The position numbers were made by a program, and so were the translations under genes. From positions 1-64,000 of the forward strand of contig JBFWUS010000015.1 in assembly GCA_050247155.1 (NCBI GenBank): a DNA stretch of 64,000 bases. Reading direction: 5' to 3'. The notes beneath the pieces were generated by a model that was given only the letters and a program-made list of their open reading frames with translations, had not been told where the DNA came from and ran no database searches. The DNA comes from Mesorhizobium_G sp050247155. GTDB taxonomy: Bacteria; Pseudomonadota; Alphaproteobacteria; Rhizobiales; Rhizobiaceae. Shown here in pieces: positions 8,548 to 16,372 of this stretch (positions within the stretch are counted from its first letter, which is position 1; each line of letters begins with the position of its first letter).

Positions 8548-9411
8548 TCAGAAGAAGCTGACCGGAAAATAGCGCAAATAGAGCTCGCCAAACGTGCCTT
8601 TGGCCGAGATCGCTTGCAATGCATAGTCGAAGGCAGCCGCGAGTTCTGGCCGATCTTTGGGCCCTGCAATCGCCAGGCCGTTGCCCAGAAATTCCGGAGC
8701 GATGTAGGGACCGCCAGAGAAGCGGCAGCAATTGGCGGCGTCGGCGCTGGCCAGCCAGAAGCCGAGCCGCATGCCATCGCCGAACGCAGCGTCGATCTTG
8801 CTAGCTTTGAGCGCGCCGGTCATTTCGTCCTGCGTAGCAAAGGGCGCGGCCTGCACGTCGCTGAAGCTCGCACGCAACATACGCTCATGCGCCGACCCGG
8901 TGATGACGCCGACCTTCAGACCCTTGATCTTGGCATAGAGCGGCTCGGCCAGCGCGCGGGCATTGGTCGTGACGAAACGCGCCGGGAAAATCAGGTACGG
9001 CCGCGAGAAAGCATAGAGCTGGCGATTTTCGGCCGTGACAGCAACGCCGGCGATGATCGCCTCACCGTCGCCCTTCTGCATGGTGGGGGCCAGTTCGGCC
9101 CAGGGCATAGCCTGAATCTGGCAGCGGTCGGCGACACCGAGCTCATTGCAGATTGCGCGCGCGAGATCGACATGAAGGCCGGACAGCCGTCCATTAGCGT
9201 CCAGAAAGTTGAACGGCGCAAAATCGGTCGTGGTGAGAAAACGCAGACGTTGCAGCTGCGACAGGTCCGGCTTCTGCAACCGCTCCTTGACGTCCCAGAG
9301 CTGCGGGATCTCCGGTTCGGCAGCCTCGCCCGCGTTGGGACCCGCAGCTGCCATGAGCGCCAAGGCAGACCCAACTACCCCGAATGAATACAACCGGCGA
9401 TACGTATTCAA
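8548..9411 (-). CDS. Periplasmic solute-binding protein (amino-acid type)
   Basis: A 287-residue exported protein with a signal peptide (residues about 1-30, ending GEAAEP) and the family 3 binding-protein fold: LTTTDFAPFNFLDANGRLSGLHVDLARAI, then IIAGVAVTAENRQLYAFSRPYL and AAFGDGMRLGFWL. Such proteins deliver polar amino acids or related solutes to an ABC importer. No permease or ATPase gene is adjacent, so it either serves a system elsewhere or acts alone. Ligand not predictable. Confidence 0.87.
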   Translation of the reverse strand: MNTYRRLYSFGVVGSALALMAAAGPNAGEAAEPEIPQLWDVKERLQKPDLSQLQRLRFLTTTDFAPFNFLDANGRLSGLHVDLARAICNELGVADRCQIQAMPWAELAPTMQKGDGEAIIAGVAVTAENRQLYAFSRPYLIFPARFVTTNARALAEPLYAKIKGLKVGVITGSAHERMLRASFSDVQAAPFATQDEMTGALKASKIDAAFGDGMRLGFWLASADAANCCRFSGGPYIAPEFLGNGLAIAGPKDRPELAAAFDYALQAISAKGTFGELYLRYFPVSFF

Positions 9412-9713
9412 GGTTTGCTCATGGGATGAGTTGTATCAGCCGGGCGCAAGACCATGTGCTTGCTTGTTGGGTTGTTGAGCGCCCTGATTCTGTTGCTCCA
9501 AATAAGCCCTTGCAAAACGCCAAAGATTATATTTTCACTATTCTTGCGGCCTTTGAAGGGGCGCCGCAACTTACGCGAGTGAAGCATATTTCCTGGGGAC
9601 GCCTGTGCCATGGGTTACGGGGGTGAACGGGCTGCTGGTTTTTCTAGGACCGGCGCTCGAACGAAGGTCTATTGTATCGGACGCAAGGCGGGCGATCCAG
9701 AGGAGACCGCCCG
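9412..9713. other. Intergenic region without a recognisable gene
   Basis: About 300 bases between the divergent solute-binding protein and glycosyltransferase genes. It should hold promoters for both. I see no convincing small gene, repeat or RNA fold here. Confidence 0.5.
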
Positions 9714-11000
9714 ATGAACGTTCTTGCGCTCGATGTCTACCATGACGCGCTGGCTGCGCCCGATCAACAGCTGCTCGCCGAGATCGCCCGTTGGATCCCG
9801 GTGCTCAGGCGGCTTGGGGTTCATGGCTCTTTGATGGGCTCTATCGCACGCCGCGCCCGCGCCAACGGCACGACGTTTCGCGCTGAACTTCTCATGGACG
9901 GATTGATCTCGGAGGATGCGTTCTACCGCGCACTGGCGGACGACCTTGGGCTGGCATTTCTTGCGGACATCGATGCCGACATTCTGGTCATCAGGCATGA
10001 GGACTGTCTGACGGAACTGGTCAGCAATAATCTTTGCGTGTTGGCTCGCTTGTCTGGCGTTGCCAGCGCCGCGACGCTTCTGCTGGCTCCACAAGGAGGC
10101 GACCTTGAGCGCTTTCTGATGCTGAAGTACGAAAGTTCCGCAGTTCGCGAGCGCATCTGCGTGATGCCCCCGAGCGCCCTGCGGGCGGCCCTGATGCGAC
10201 GGGCACAGCATGAATTGACGCGGCAGGCGACAAACGGCCTGTTTGAGAGCGCGCCGAAATATTCCGCGAAGTTGACGCTTAGCGGATGGCAGGCGTTTTT
10301 TATCGGCGCTCTTGCGGTCGCGTTGCCGCTTCTTGCCTGGTTCAACCCCGTATCCGCGTTTCTGGGACTCCACATCGCCGGCATCTGGTTCTTCTTCTGC
10401 TGTTCGGTCGCGCGGATACTCGCGGCCGTCCATCGCCCGGAGCCGACAAGTCTCCCCGCAGTGGTCCGTACGGAGGAACGGCCGGTCTACTCCGTGCTCG
10501 TGGCGCTGTACCGCGAGGCTGACGTCGTGCCTCGGCTGCTGGGCGCGCTCAGCCGACTGCAATGGCCGCGCCATCGGCTGGAAGTGAAACTGATCTGCGA
10601 GGCGGACGACAAGGAGACTCTCGAGGCCATCAGGGCGCACCGACTGCGCGGTAGTGTCGAGGTCATCGAAGTTCCGCCCAGCCTGCCGCGCACCAAGCCG
10701 AAAGCGCTGCGCTATGCCCTGCCGCTGACCTGCGGCGAGTTTGTGGCGCTGTTCGACGCCGAAGATCAGCCGCACCCGCTTCAACTGGAAGAGGCATGGC
10801 AGCGCTTTTGTGTGCGCGGCGAAAAGCTAGCCTGCGTCCAGGCTCCGCTCGACATTACCAACGGGCGAAACTCGATCCTGTCGGGTCTTTTTGCCTTCGA
10901 ATATGCCGCCTTGTTTCATGGCTTGCTGCCTTGGCTGGCCAAGGTCAACCGGCTGCTCCCGTTGGGCGGCACGTCAAATCATTTCCGCAGCATTATGTAG
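9714..11000 (+). pseudogene. Glycosyltransferase family 2, 5' fragment (split by transposon)
   Basis: The N-terminal two thirds of a membrane glycosyltransferase. It has an N-terminal region like the GspE/MshE N domain (about 1-170), two membrane helices (about 190-235), a GT2 domain starting VYSVLVALYREADVV, and an acidic DAED site, then GGTSNHFR. Codons from 10988 belong to the transposon end, which supplies the stop TAG at 10998-11000. GAGGAGA precedes ATG 9714. Joining 9714-10987 to 16407-17031 gives an uninterrupted 632-residue protein, so the disruption is recent. The fragment lacks the QxxRW region and is very unlikely to be active. Confidence 0.93.
10980..10987. repeat. Left copy of 8-bp target site duplication
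   Basis: CATTTCCG, repeated exactly at 16399-16406. An 8-bp duplication is what IS1595-family transposases make. Confidence 0.95.
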
Positions 11001-11013
11001 CTGTCACACCTAA
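10988..11013 (+). repeat. Left terminal inverted repeat
   Basis: Begins CAGCATTATGTAGCTGTCAC and ends ACCTAA. Pairs with 16373-16398 read in reverse complement, with three mismatches at positions 2, 4 and 16. Confidence 0.95.
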
Positions 11014-11020
11014 GGGAAAC

Positions 11021-11123
11021 TTCCCATAAATGGCTCGGATTCGATTCGCTTAGCGAGTCAAATGGAATCTTCCCACATACACAGGAATATTGCGTGGGAA
11101 GGGCCTTGTGGGAATCATGGGAA
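11021..11123. promoter_or_regulatory. Five TGGGAA half-sites near the left transposon end
   Basis: TTCCCA at 11021-11026 and 11070-11075, and TGGGAA at 11095-11100, 11109-11114 and 11118-11123. They lie between the left terminal repeat and the first gene. They could be subterminal transposase sites or operators for the first gene. No matching set was seen at the right end. Confidence 0.45.
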
Positions 11124-11160
11124 GGGTGTAGCTCCATCTACGTAAGATGGGACTCACGCC

Positions 11161-11685
11161 ATGAGCTTTCTGGCCGCGCTGCAAACGGAGATCGACGACC
11201 TCGAAGCCTCGCTTCGCGCGAGCCCCGATCCGCGTCTTGTGAAATTGCAGGAGCTTCGCCGCATCGAAGCCTTGTATCAGACGGGTGCAAGTCCCTCGGC
11301 ACCTTCGCCGAAGCCTTCTGCCCCGGATGCAAGGGGCGGCCGGTCCGGTCGGCAGCCCTCTCCGGAGAGGATGATGGCGCTCGCCAAGGCCAAGGAATTC
11401 TTGGAGGGGGCGACGAGCCCGGTGAGGACCGTCGACATCCTCAACCATCTTTTCGAGGATGGCATCATGGTCGGCGGCAATTCGCCGGTCAGCAATCTCT
11501 CGGCCATGCTGTACCACAGTCCAGACTTCCAATCCCACGGTCGGAAGGGCTGGACCTTGAAGTTGCCGGCGGCAGAGCCGCCCGAAGAAAAAGCCGTTGA
11601 CGCCGAACCTACCGGGGACGCGTCAACGGCTTTGGATCAACCCGAAGCGCAAGGCCGTGAAGCCGGTCCGGGAGGTGGTGCATGA
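11161..11685 (+). CDS. Coiled-coil plus winged-helix (HARE-like) protein
   Basis: A 174-residue protein. Residues 1-45 form a predicted coiled coil (LAALQTEIDDLEASLR ... LQELRRIEALYQ), then a Ser/Pro linker, then a winged-helix-like domain at about 76-140: RMMALAKAKEFLEG, PVRTVDILNHLFEDGIMVGG, NLSAMLYHSPDFQSHGRKGW. This resembles HARE-type DNA-binding domains, which are often linked to restriction enzymes and DNA modification. The C-terminal tail is acidic and low in complexity. It starts 173 bases inside the left end and points inward, mirroring the gene at 15879-16331. Role unknown; regulation of the cargo or help in transposition are both possible. Confidence 0.72.
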   Translation: MSFLAALQTEIDDLEASLRASPDPRLVKLQELRRIEALYQTGASPSAPSPKPSAPDARGGRSGRQPSPERMMALAKAKEFLEGATSPVRTVDILNHLFEDGIMVGGNSPVSNLSAMLYHSPDFQSHGRKGWTLKLPAAEPPEEKAVDAEPTGDASTALDQPEAQGREAGPGGGA

Positions 11686-11708
11686 CAACAGCCTAGCTGC
11701 TGTCTAGA

Positions 11709-11746
11709 CCAGGCTTCCCGGGCGTGCCATCGCCCGGGAAGCCTGG
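11709..11746. other. 15-bp perfect hairpin
   Basis: CCAGGCTTCCCGGGC pairs with GCCCGGGAAGCCTGG across an 8-base loop. It follows the stop of the preceding plus-strand gene by 24 bases but has no T-run, so a Rho-independent terminator is not clear. It could separate two convergent transcripts or be part of an RNA together with the fold that follows. Confidence 0.7.
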
Positions 11747-11752
11747 GCAGAC

Positions 11753-11824
11753 GGGCCGGGAAGTGGTTTCCGTTCACGGGTTTGCACCGACGAGCGCGGG
11801 GTCCGACTCCCCGCCGGTCCACCA
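11753..11824 (+). ncRNA. tRNA-like fold ending in encoded CCA (relic or novel RNA)
   Basis: A 72-base stretch that folds with a 7-bp acceptor stem (GGGCCGG with CCGGTCC, one G-U pair), a 5-bp T stem (CGGGG/CCCCG) around the 7-base loop TCCGACT, an A discriminator and genomic CCA. The D arm is weak (3 bp, no GG in the loop) and the anticodon-like arm has only 3 bp, so a working tRNA is unlikely. It may be a decayed tRNA or tmRNA 3' end carried into the transposon, or a deliberate tRNA mimic. Confidence 0.4.
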
Positions 11825-11862
11825 TAAGCACTAGCAGAGTCACACGAATCCGTCAAACCGGG

Positions 11863-12078
11863 CTAGCTCGCCAGCGGCCCGGTAATGCCGTTTTCTGTGA
11901 ATATGATCCCCTTGGACTCCAGGGCCGCGCGGAGCGCATTCATGTTGTTGCCGATAGGCACGCGCCGGCCTTTCTCGAAATCGCGGACGGTCGACAAACT
12001 CACCCCGCCGGCTTGCGCCAGCTCGGTTTGAGACACGTCCAGCCAACCACGGGCCGCTCGGCATTGTTCGGGCGTCAT
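11863..12078 (-). CDS. Small XRE-family regulator of the transposon
   Basis: A 71-residue helix-turn-helix protein (MTPEQCRAARGWLDVSQTEL, GGVSLSTVRDFEKGRR) followed by a short C-terminal strand region (LRAALESKGIIF) typical of small alphaproteobacterial XRE repressors. It is divergent from the transposase gene, and the 110 bases between them hold two inverted copies of an 18-base operator-like site. The simplest reading is that it represses itself and the transposase. Restriction-modification C proteins are of similar size, but this one does not sit next to the endonuclease. Confidence 0.82.
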   Translation of the reverse strand: MTPEQCRAARGWLDVSQTELAQAGGVSLSTVRDFEKGRRVPIGNNMNALRAALESKGIIFTENGITGPLAS

Positions 12079-12117
12079 GACAATGAGCCATAACCCTCAA
12101 AGTTTTTTTCGTCAACA

Positions 12118-12181
12118 CCAACGATTTTTGTTGACCTCAGTATTTTCAACGATTATTCATAACGTCAACGAAAATCGTTGG
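12118..12181. promoter_or_regulatory. Paired inverted operators between XRE and transposase genes
   Basis: The site CCAACGATTTTTGTTGAC (12118-12135) recurs in reverse complement at 12164-12181 with one mismatch. Each copy is itself a near palindrome (CAACGA-TTT-TCGTTG). The two face each other across 28 bases, directly upstream of the transposase ATG and the XRE ATG. Confidence 0.7.
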
Positions 12182-12188
12182 CGCAATT

Positions 12189-13157
12189 ATGGCTCAGCAC
12201 TTCCTTCTCTCAACGCAGGCCCGGACGCTTTCGCTGGCCAAGGTCGCGCGCATGAGCGACGAACAGGCGCATGAAGCCTTCCAGGCGGTGCGCTGGGCCG
12301 CGTCCAGTGGCAAGCCGGTTTGCCCGTACTGCGATTGTGACGCCTGCTACACTTTCAAAACCCGCCGCATCTTCAAGTGCAAGGCCTGTGGAAAGCAATT
12401 CTCTGTCACCTCCGGCACTATCTTCGCCGATCGCAAGCTGCCCATCCGCGACTATCTCCTTGCCATTGCGATCTTCGTCAACGGTGCCAAGGGCCACGCG
12501 GCGCTTCAATTGAGCCGTGATCTGTCGGTCCAGTACAAGACGGCTTTCGTCTTGAGCCACAAGCTGCGCGAAGCCATCGCTTCGGAACAGGCGAAGATCG
12601 GCCAACTTGCTGGTCATGTGGAAGTGGACGGCGCGTATTTCGGAGGCCACATCCGCCCCGCCAACCATAAGTCGAACCGCATTGATCGCCGCCGCGCCAA
12701 GCATCAAACTGGAAAGCGTCGCGTCGTCGTGGTGATGCGCGAGCGTGCTGGCCGCACCTCAACCGGCGTATTCGCCACGGAAGGTCAAGCCGTGCCTCAT
12801 ATCATGGCCTCGCTTCATCCTTCCACCACCCTGTATGCCGACGAAGCCACCCATTGGGACAGCCTTCACGCTCGCTTCCTGACGAAGCGGATCAACCATC
12901 AGGAGGCCTATTCCACCGGCGAGGCCTCGACCAACATGGCGGAGTCTTTTTTCAGCCGGCTGCGCCGCGCCGAAGTCGGCACGCATCATCATATCAGCGG
13001 TGGATACCTTCACGCCTACGCGTCGGAAATGGCTTGGCGCGAAGACAACCGCCGCGTCAGCAACGGCGAGCAATACATTAACATTGCCGCTGCGGCGCTT
13101 AACCATCCTGTCTCGCGCAACTGGTGCCGTTACTGGCAAAGATCGGGCCGGCGCTAA
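12189..13157 (+). CDS. IS1595-family (ISXO2-like) transposase
   Basis: A 322-residue transposase. It has an N-terminal zinc ribbon (CPYCDCD ... CKACGKQFSVTSGTIF, residues about 45-80) and an ISXO2-type catalytic domain with Asp in VEVDGAYFGG, Asp in LYADEATHWDSL, and the third acidic/polar site in STNMAESFFSRLRR followed by HHISGGYLH and EMAWREDNRR. The length is normal and the frame is intact. Start is ATG 12189, eight bases after the operator, so the repressor could block initiation. It acts on the 26-base terminal repeats and explains the 8-bp duplication. Confidence 0.94.
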   Translation: MAQHFLLSTQARTLSLAKVARMSDEQAHEAFQAVRWAASSGKPVCPYCDCDACYTFKTRRIFKCKACGKQFSVTSGTIFADRKLPIRDYLLAIAIFVNGAKGHAALQLSRDLSVQYKTAFVLSHKLREAIASEQAKIGQLAGHVEVDGAYFGGHIRPANHKSNRIDRRRAKHQTGKRRVVVVMRERAGRTSTGVFATEGQAVPHIMASLHPSTTLYADEATHWDSLHARFLTKRINHQEAYSTGEASTNMAESFFSRLRRAEVGTHHHISGGYLHAYASEMAWREDNRRVSNGEQYINIAAAALNHPVSRNWCRYWQRSGRR

Positions 13158-13229
13158 GGCTTGCCAGTCGTTTGACGGATTGCCATCTTGCCGCATAGCC
13201 TTGGCCGGGAAGGCGAATCGGCGGGAACG

Positions 13230-14150
13230 ATGCCAGCACGGATTGTGGAATTCTTCGGCTACAGGCCGCTTGATCCGGCTTCCCGGGGTTTTATCGATAC
13301 GAAGACCTGCCCTTTTGTTAAGAGCGCCTGCATAAAGCCGCGTCACGGGGCATGTTCCCTTGAACAGTCATCAGGCCATCCGATCATTATCTGTCCCAAT
13401 CGCCTCTACGCCCGGAATCACGAGATGCTGGGGGACGTTGCCGTTCAGGCCTTCGGCGAGGGCGTCGCGCTAACGTCAGCCCAAGAAATTGCCAGGCGGC
13501 GTTCCCAAGGCACCTTAACCGGAACCGAGGTCGCCGTTTTTGGGAAATACTGGGGATCGGAGCTTTCCATACCGAAACCAAGATCTGAAGAGGAAGACGA
13601 CACTGGCGGTTTTTATATCGACTACGTGATGGCGCGCCTGGACAAGGCCGGGAACATGGCCGAATTCACCGCCGTCGAGGTCCAAACGATAGACACTACC
13701 GGGAACTACGGAGAACAGTCGCAGAGCTACTTCGCTGGCCACCCGTTCACCGACGCCAGAGGGAATACTCCGGGATGGTCCAGTGCCGGGCTAAATTGGG
13801 CGAACGTCTCTAAGCGGATTCTGCCCCAGCTCATCTACAAGGGATATGTGCTGCGCCGCGAGAGGCTGTGCGGCAAGGGGCTTTTCTTTGTCTGCCCGAC
13901 CGCTGTCCTGGCCCGCGTGCGGGCGCGCCTTGGGACAAAGATGCTGGAGTACCCAATTGCCTCCGGAACGATCACGTTTCAAGCTTACGATTTGGCACCG
14001 GCAGTGCGTGAGGGGCAACGCCGCAAGCTGATTAAGGGTGCGACGTTCACCACGACAGTTGAGCAGGTCGCCTACGCGTTCGTTTCGCCCGTGAACTTGC
14101 CGGAAATGGGAGTGTACGAAAAGGCGATCGTAGCAGCGCTCGGGCGTTGA
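13230..14150 (+). CDS. NotI-like type II restriction endonuclease
   Basis: A 306-residue protein that I match by motif order to NotI: IVEFFGYR near the start, four cysteines in a metal-site layout (TCPF, SAC, GAC, ICPNR), KYWGSELSIPKP, a YIDYVMARL acidic strand, and the catalytic core FTAVEVQTID (NotI has the same E-x-Q pattern), then later NVSKRILPQLIYKGY. NotI cuts GC^GGCCGC; whether this relative has the same site is not shown. Start ATG 13230 is chosen because the family begins near here; ATG 13188 is possible. Its stop abuts the stop of the convergent methyltransferase gene (14150/14151). Confidence 0.88.
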   Translation: MPARIVEFFGYRPLDPASRGFIDTKTCPFVKSACIKPRHGACSLEQSSGHPIIICPNRLYARNHEMLGDVAVQAFGEGVALTSAQEIARRRSQGTLTGTEVAVFGKYWGSELSIPKPRSEEEDDTGGFYIDYVMARLDKAGNMAEFTAVEVQTIDTTGNYGEQSQSYFAGHPFTDARGNTPGWSSAGLNWANVSKRILPQLIYKGYVLRRERLCGKGLFFVCPTAVLARVRARLGTKMLEYPIASGTITFQAYDLAPAVREGQRRKLIKGATFTTTVEQVAYAFVSPVNLPEMGVYEKAIVAALGR

Positions 14151-15287
14151 TCACTCTGCCGCAGTAAGCAGCAAGCTGGGATGCGCCCTGTCGATAGATG
14201 CCATGATCTCGCCGATCTTCCGGCCCAGCGGTGGAGGGACGGCGTTGCCAACTTGGACATATTGCTCGGTGCGGCTTCCGGCAAACTCGAAATTATCTGG
14301 AAAGGCCTGCAAGCGCGCCGCTTCGCGGACCGTGATGGCCCGATCTTGCTCGGGATGAATATAGGCTCCCCAGTGCACGTCGCATTTAGTTAGGACCGTG
14401 CAAGAAAGATCGGTCTTGCGCGGCCTCCCATAACGCTTCGTATGGTCGGACCGCTTTGCCCGCTTCATTCCAGCCGGCAGCAGTTCGAACGGAATGTCAC
14501 GCCAAGAGCCGCCCGGCGGAATATGCTTCATGCGCTTTTCGTTAACGGGCGAGAGTCTTCCCGCCGCATGGTTCGTCAGGCGGTTGGCGCCCTCCCGAAG
14601 TTCGCGCTGATAGGCATTGCGTGGAGGGCCGAGGTAATGCTCTGGCGCATCCTTCTCGCCGTTCTTGAGCGGCGGAAGGTCCGAGATGGCATCCCAAATG
14701 GTGACGAAGGGAGCGAGACCGGGACCGTGGGTAGGCTCCGGGAACTCAATAGGCGCACCGATGCGGTTGCCGATGAACACGATTCGGCGGCGCTCTTGAG
14801 GGACGCCGAATTCCTCAGCTTTAAGTATTCGCCATTTGACGCCATAGCCTAGCCTGCCGAGGCCTTGTTCGATCTCGCGGACGATGCCGCCGTCGGCGAT
14901 CGAGGTCAGGCCAGACACGTTCTCCATAACGATCCAGCGGGGTTTAAGTCCTTCGACGATGCGCAGGTATTCACGGAACAGTCCGGCCCGTGGATCGTGC
15001 ACGCCCCGCCCGTGATTGTAGACGGAATAGCCCTGGCACGGAGGGCCGCCGACAAGAACGTCAAGTTCTCGGGGACGCAGTCCGGTCGCCTGAATAAGAT
15101 CGTCAACGGTTATGTCTTGAATTCTGCCGCCGAGGAACTTTGCCTCGGGATGGGTCGCAGCAAAGGTCCGGCCCGCCACTTGATCGTAATCAACGCCCGC
15201 CAGCACATGATAACCGGCCTGCCGGAAACCTTCTGAGAGGCCGCCCGCGCCGCAGAATAAGTCTACGACCGTTCCTTGCGGCATCAT
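14151..15287 (-). CDS. C5 cytosine DNA methyltransferase
   Basis: Transfers a methyl group from S-adenosylmethionine to C5 of cytosine. The 378-residue protein has the family motifs in order: I VVDLFCGAGGLSEGF, IV VGGPPCQGYSV with catalytic Cys, VI IVMENVSG, VIII VPQERRRIVFIG, a target recognition region of about 120 residues, IX/X REAARLQAFPDNF and VGNAVPPPLGRKI. GGAG lies seven bases before ATG 15287. It presumably protects the sites cut by the convergent endonuclease. The vsr gene is just upstream in the same direction. Confidence 0.95.
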   Translation of the reverse strand: MMPQGTVVDLFCGAGGLSEGFRQAGYHVLAGVDYDQVAGRTFAATHPEAKFLGGRIQDITVDDLIQATGLRPRELDVLVGGPPCQGYSVYNHGRGVHDPRAGLFREYLRIVEGLKPRWIVMENVSGLTSIADGGIVREIEQGLGRLGYGVKWRILKAEEFGVPQERRRIVFIGNRIGAPIEFPEPTHGPGLAPFVTIWDAISDLPPLKNGEKDAPEHYLGPPRNAYQRELREGANRLTNHAAGRLSPVNEKRMKHIPPGGSWRDIPFELLPAGMKRAKRSDHTKRYGRPRKTDLSCTVLTKCDVHWGAYIHPEQDRAITVREAARLQAFPDNFEFAGSRTEQYVQVGNAVPPPLGRKIGEIMASIDRAHPSLLLTAAE

Positions 15288-15394
15288 TTTCGTCTCCGCC
15301 CTGCTGTCATGCGATACAAACCGAGAACGGTTAAGAAATGTTTCCTGCCGAGGCAAGCAAAATTGCGGACCGCCCGCCGATTCGGCGGATGGTA

Positions 15395-15862
15395 TCACGC
15401 GGTCTCGGGAAAGGAATCCCCCTTTATCACGGCAGATGACCTATCCTCCGTTATCCACCGGGCAGCCTCTCCCACAACGGTTTCAACGCTTCGGCGGCGT
15501 TTACCCCGGAGGGCGCATTCCCATATCGTCAGGCTGCGCCACCCGGCGGCGGCAACTGATTCAAGGTGTCTTTGATCGCGCGCTCGCGTGCGGGCTATTT
15601 TCGGACTCCAATAGTCTTGGTTCGATGCGGGCAGTTTTGCTTCGCCGCAATCGTGGCCATGCCAGTAGCAGCCATGAACGAAGACCACCGCACGGTACTT
15701 CGGCAAGACCAGATCGGGTTTCCCTGGAAAGCGGCTCGAGTGAAGACGGAAGCGGAATCCCAAAGCATGCAATCCCCGCCTTATTTGTATTTCAGGGCCG
15801 GTGTCCTTCGACCGGATGCGCGCCATTACCCAACTGCGGCGTTCTTTTGATATCGTGTCCAT
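15395..15862 (-). CDS. vsr: Very short patch repair endonuclease
   Basis: Nicks DNA at T:G mismatches that arise when 5-methylcytosine deaminates. The 155-residue protein is of normal Vsr length with SKERRSWVMARIRSKDTGPE at the start, the catalytic block FPGKPDLVLPKY-RAVVFVHGCYWHGHDC (nuclease Asp and zinc-site Cys/His), and NQDYWSPKIARTRARD. It precedes the methyltransferase gene with a 107-base gap, as in many C5 systems, and implies that the partner enzyme makes 5-methylcytosine rather than N4-methylcytosine. Confidence 0.94.
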   Translation of the reverse strand: MDTISKERRSWVMARIRSKDTGPEIQIRRGLHALGFRFRLHSSRFPGKPDLVLPKYRAVVFVHGCYWHGHDCGEAKLPASNQDYWSPKIARTRARDQRHLESVAAAGWRSLTIWECALRGKRRRSVETVVGEAARWITEDRSSAVIKGDSFPETA

Positions 15863-15878
15863 GCCGGTGCAATATGGC

Positions 15879-16331
15879 CTAGCGCCGTTCCCAGGTCATG
15901 TTCCCTTTCGCGTCCGCGACGCTTCGCGCATGGCCCTCCGCCTTCATCTGCCGCAGGGCCTTGGACACGCGCTTGGTGAGGTCCGCCAGATACTTCCTGT
16001 CTCGCGCATCCTCGCCGCGCATGGCTACAATCTCGCGGGCTATGTCTCGGCTCGACAATGGGCCCGCAGCGTTCCGCAGCTCTTCATAGATCGCCTTCGA
16101 CAGTTCGCCGCGCCCAAAGATGACTTCTCGCTTCTGGCGCGGCATGGCGGCGTCCAGGTCGCCCTTGTAGCCGAGTACGCCAAGCGTCCGGTCCACCGCC
16201 CCGATGTCATTGCGTATCTCCGCAAGGCGGTCACGAATGCGCTCGGCCTCGTTGAAAAGATCAGCCCGCTTTTTAAGCAGCCCGGTTATGGTGTGTTCGA
16301 ACGTTTCCGTTCTGGCGAGGCGCATTGTCAT
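15879..16331 (-). CDS. Coiled-coil plus winged-helix protein at right transposon end
   Basis: A 150-residue protein with an N-terminal coiled coil (ITGLLKKRADLFNEAERIRD, RLAEIRNDIGAVDRTLG), a basic linker, and a C-terminal winged-helix-like part (LSKAIYEELRNAAGPLSSRD, YLADLTKRVSKALRQMKAEG). Its plan resembles the protein at the left end, and it also points inward from the terminal repeat. Its stop is 16 bases after the vsr start, so it may lead the vsr-methyltransferase transcript and regulate it. TTG 16349 is an alternative start. Proteins like this occur in many rhizobial islands; function unknown. Confidence 0.72.
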   Translation of the reverse strand: MTMRLARTETFEHTITGLLKKRADLFNEAERIRDRLAEIRNDIGAVDRTLGVLGYKGDLDAAMPRQKREVIFGRGELSKAIYEELRNAAGPLSSRDIAREIVAMRGEDARDRKYLADLTKRVSKALRQMKAEGHARSVADAKGNMTWERR

Positions 16332-16372
16332 GAAAACAAGATACGCCAACGCTATTAGTTGACCTAATTCAT

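Noticed and set aside
11753..11824. Functional tRNA gene
   Set aside because: The D and anticodon arms do not pair well enough and the D loop lacks GG; kept only as a tRNA-like relic.
15451..15460. DnaA box (TTATCCACC) in the transposon
   Set aside because: It falls inside the vsr coding sequence as a single near-match, expected by chance.
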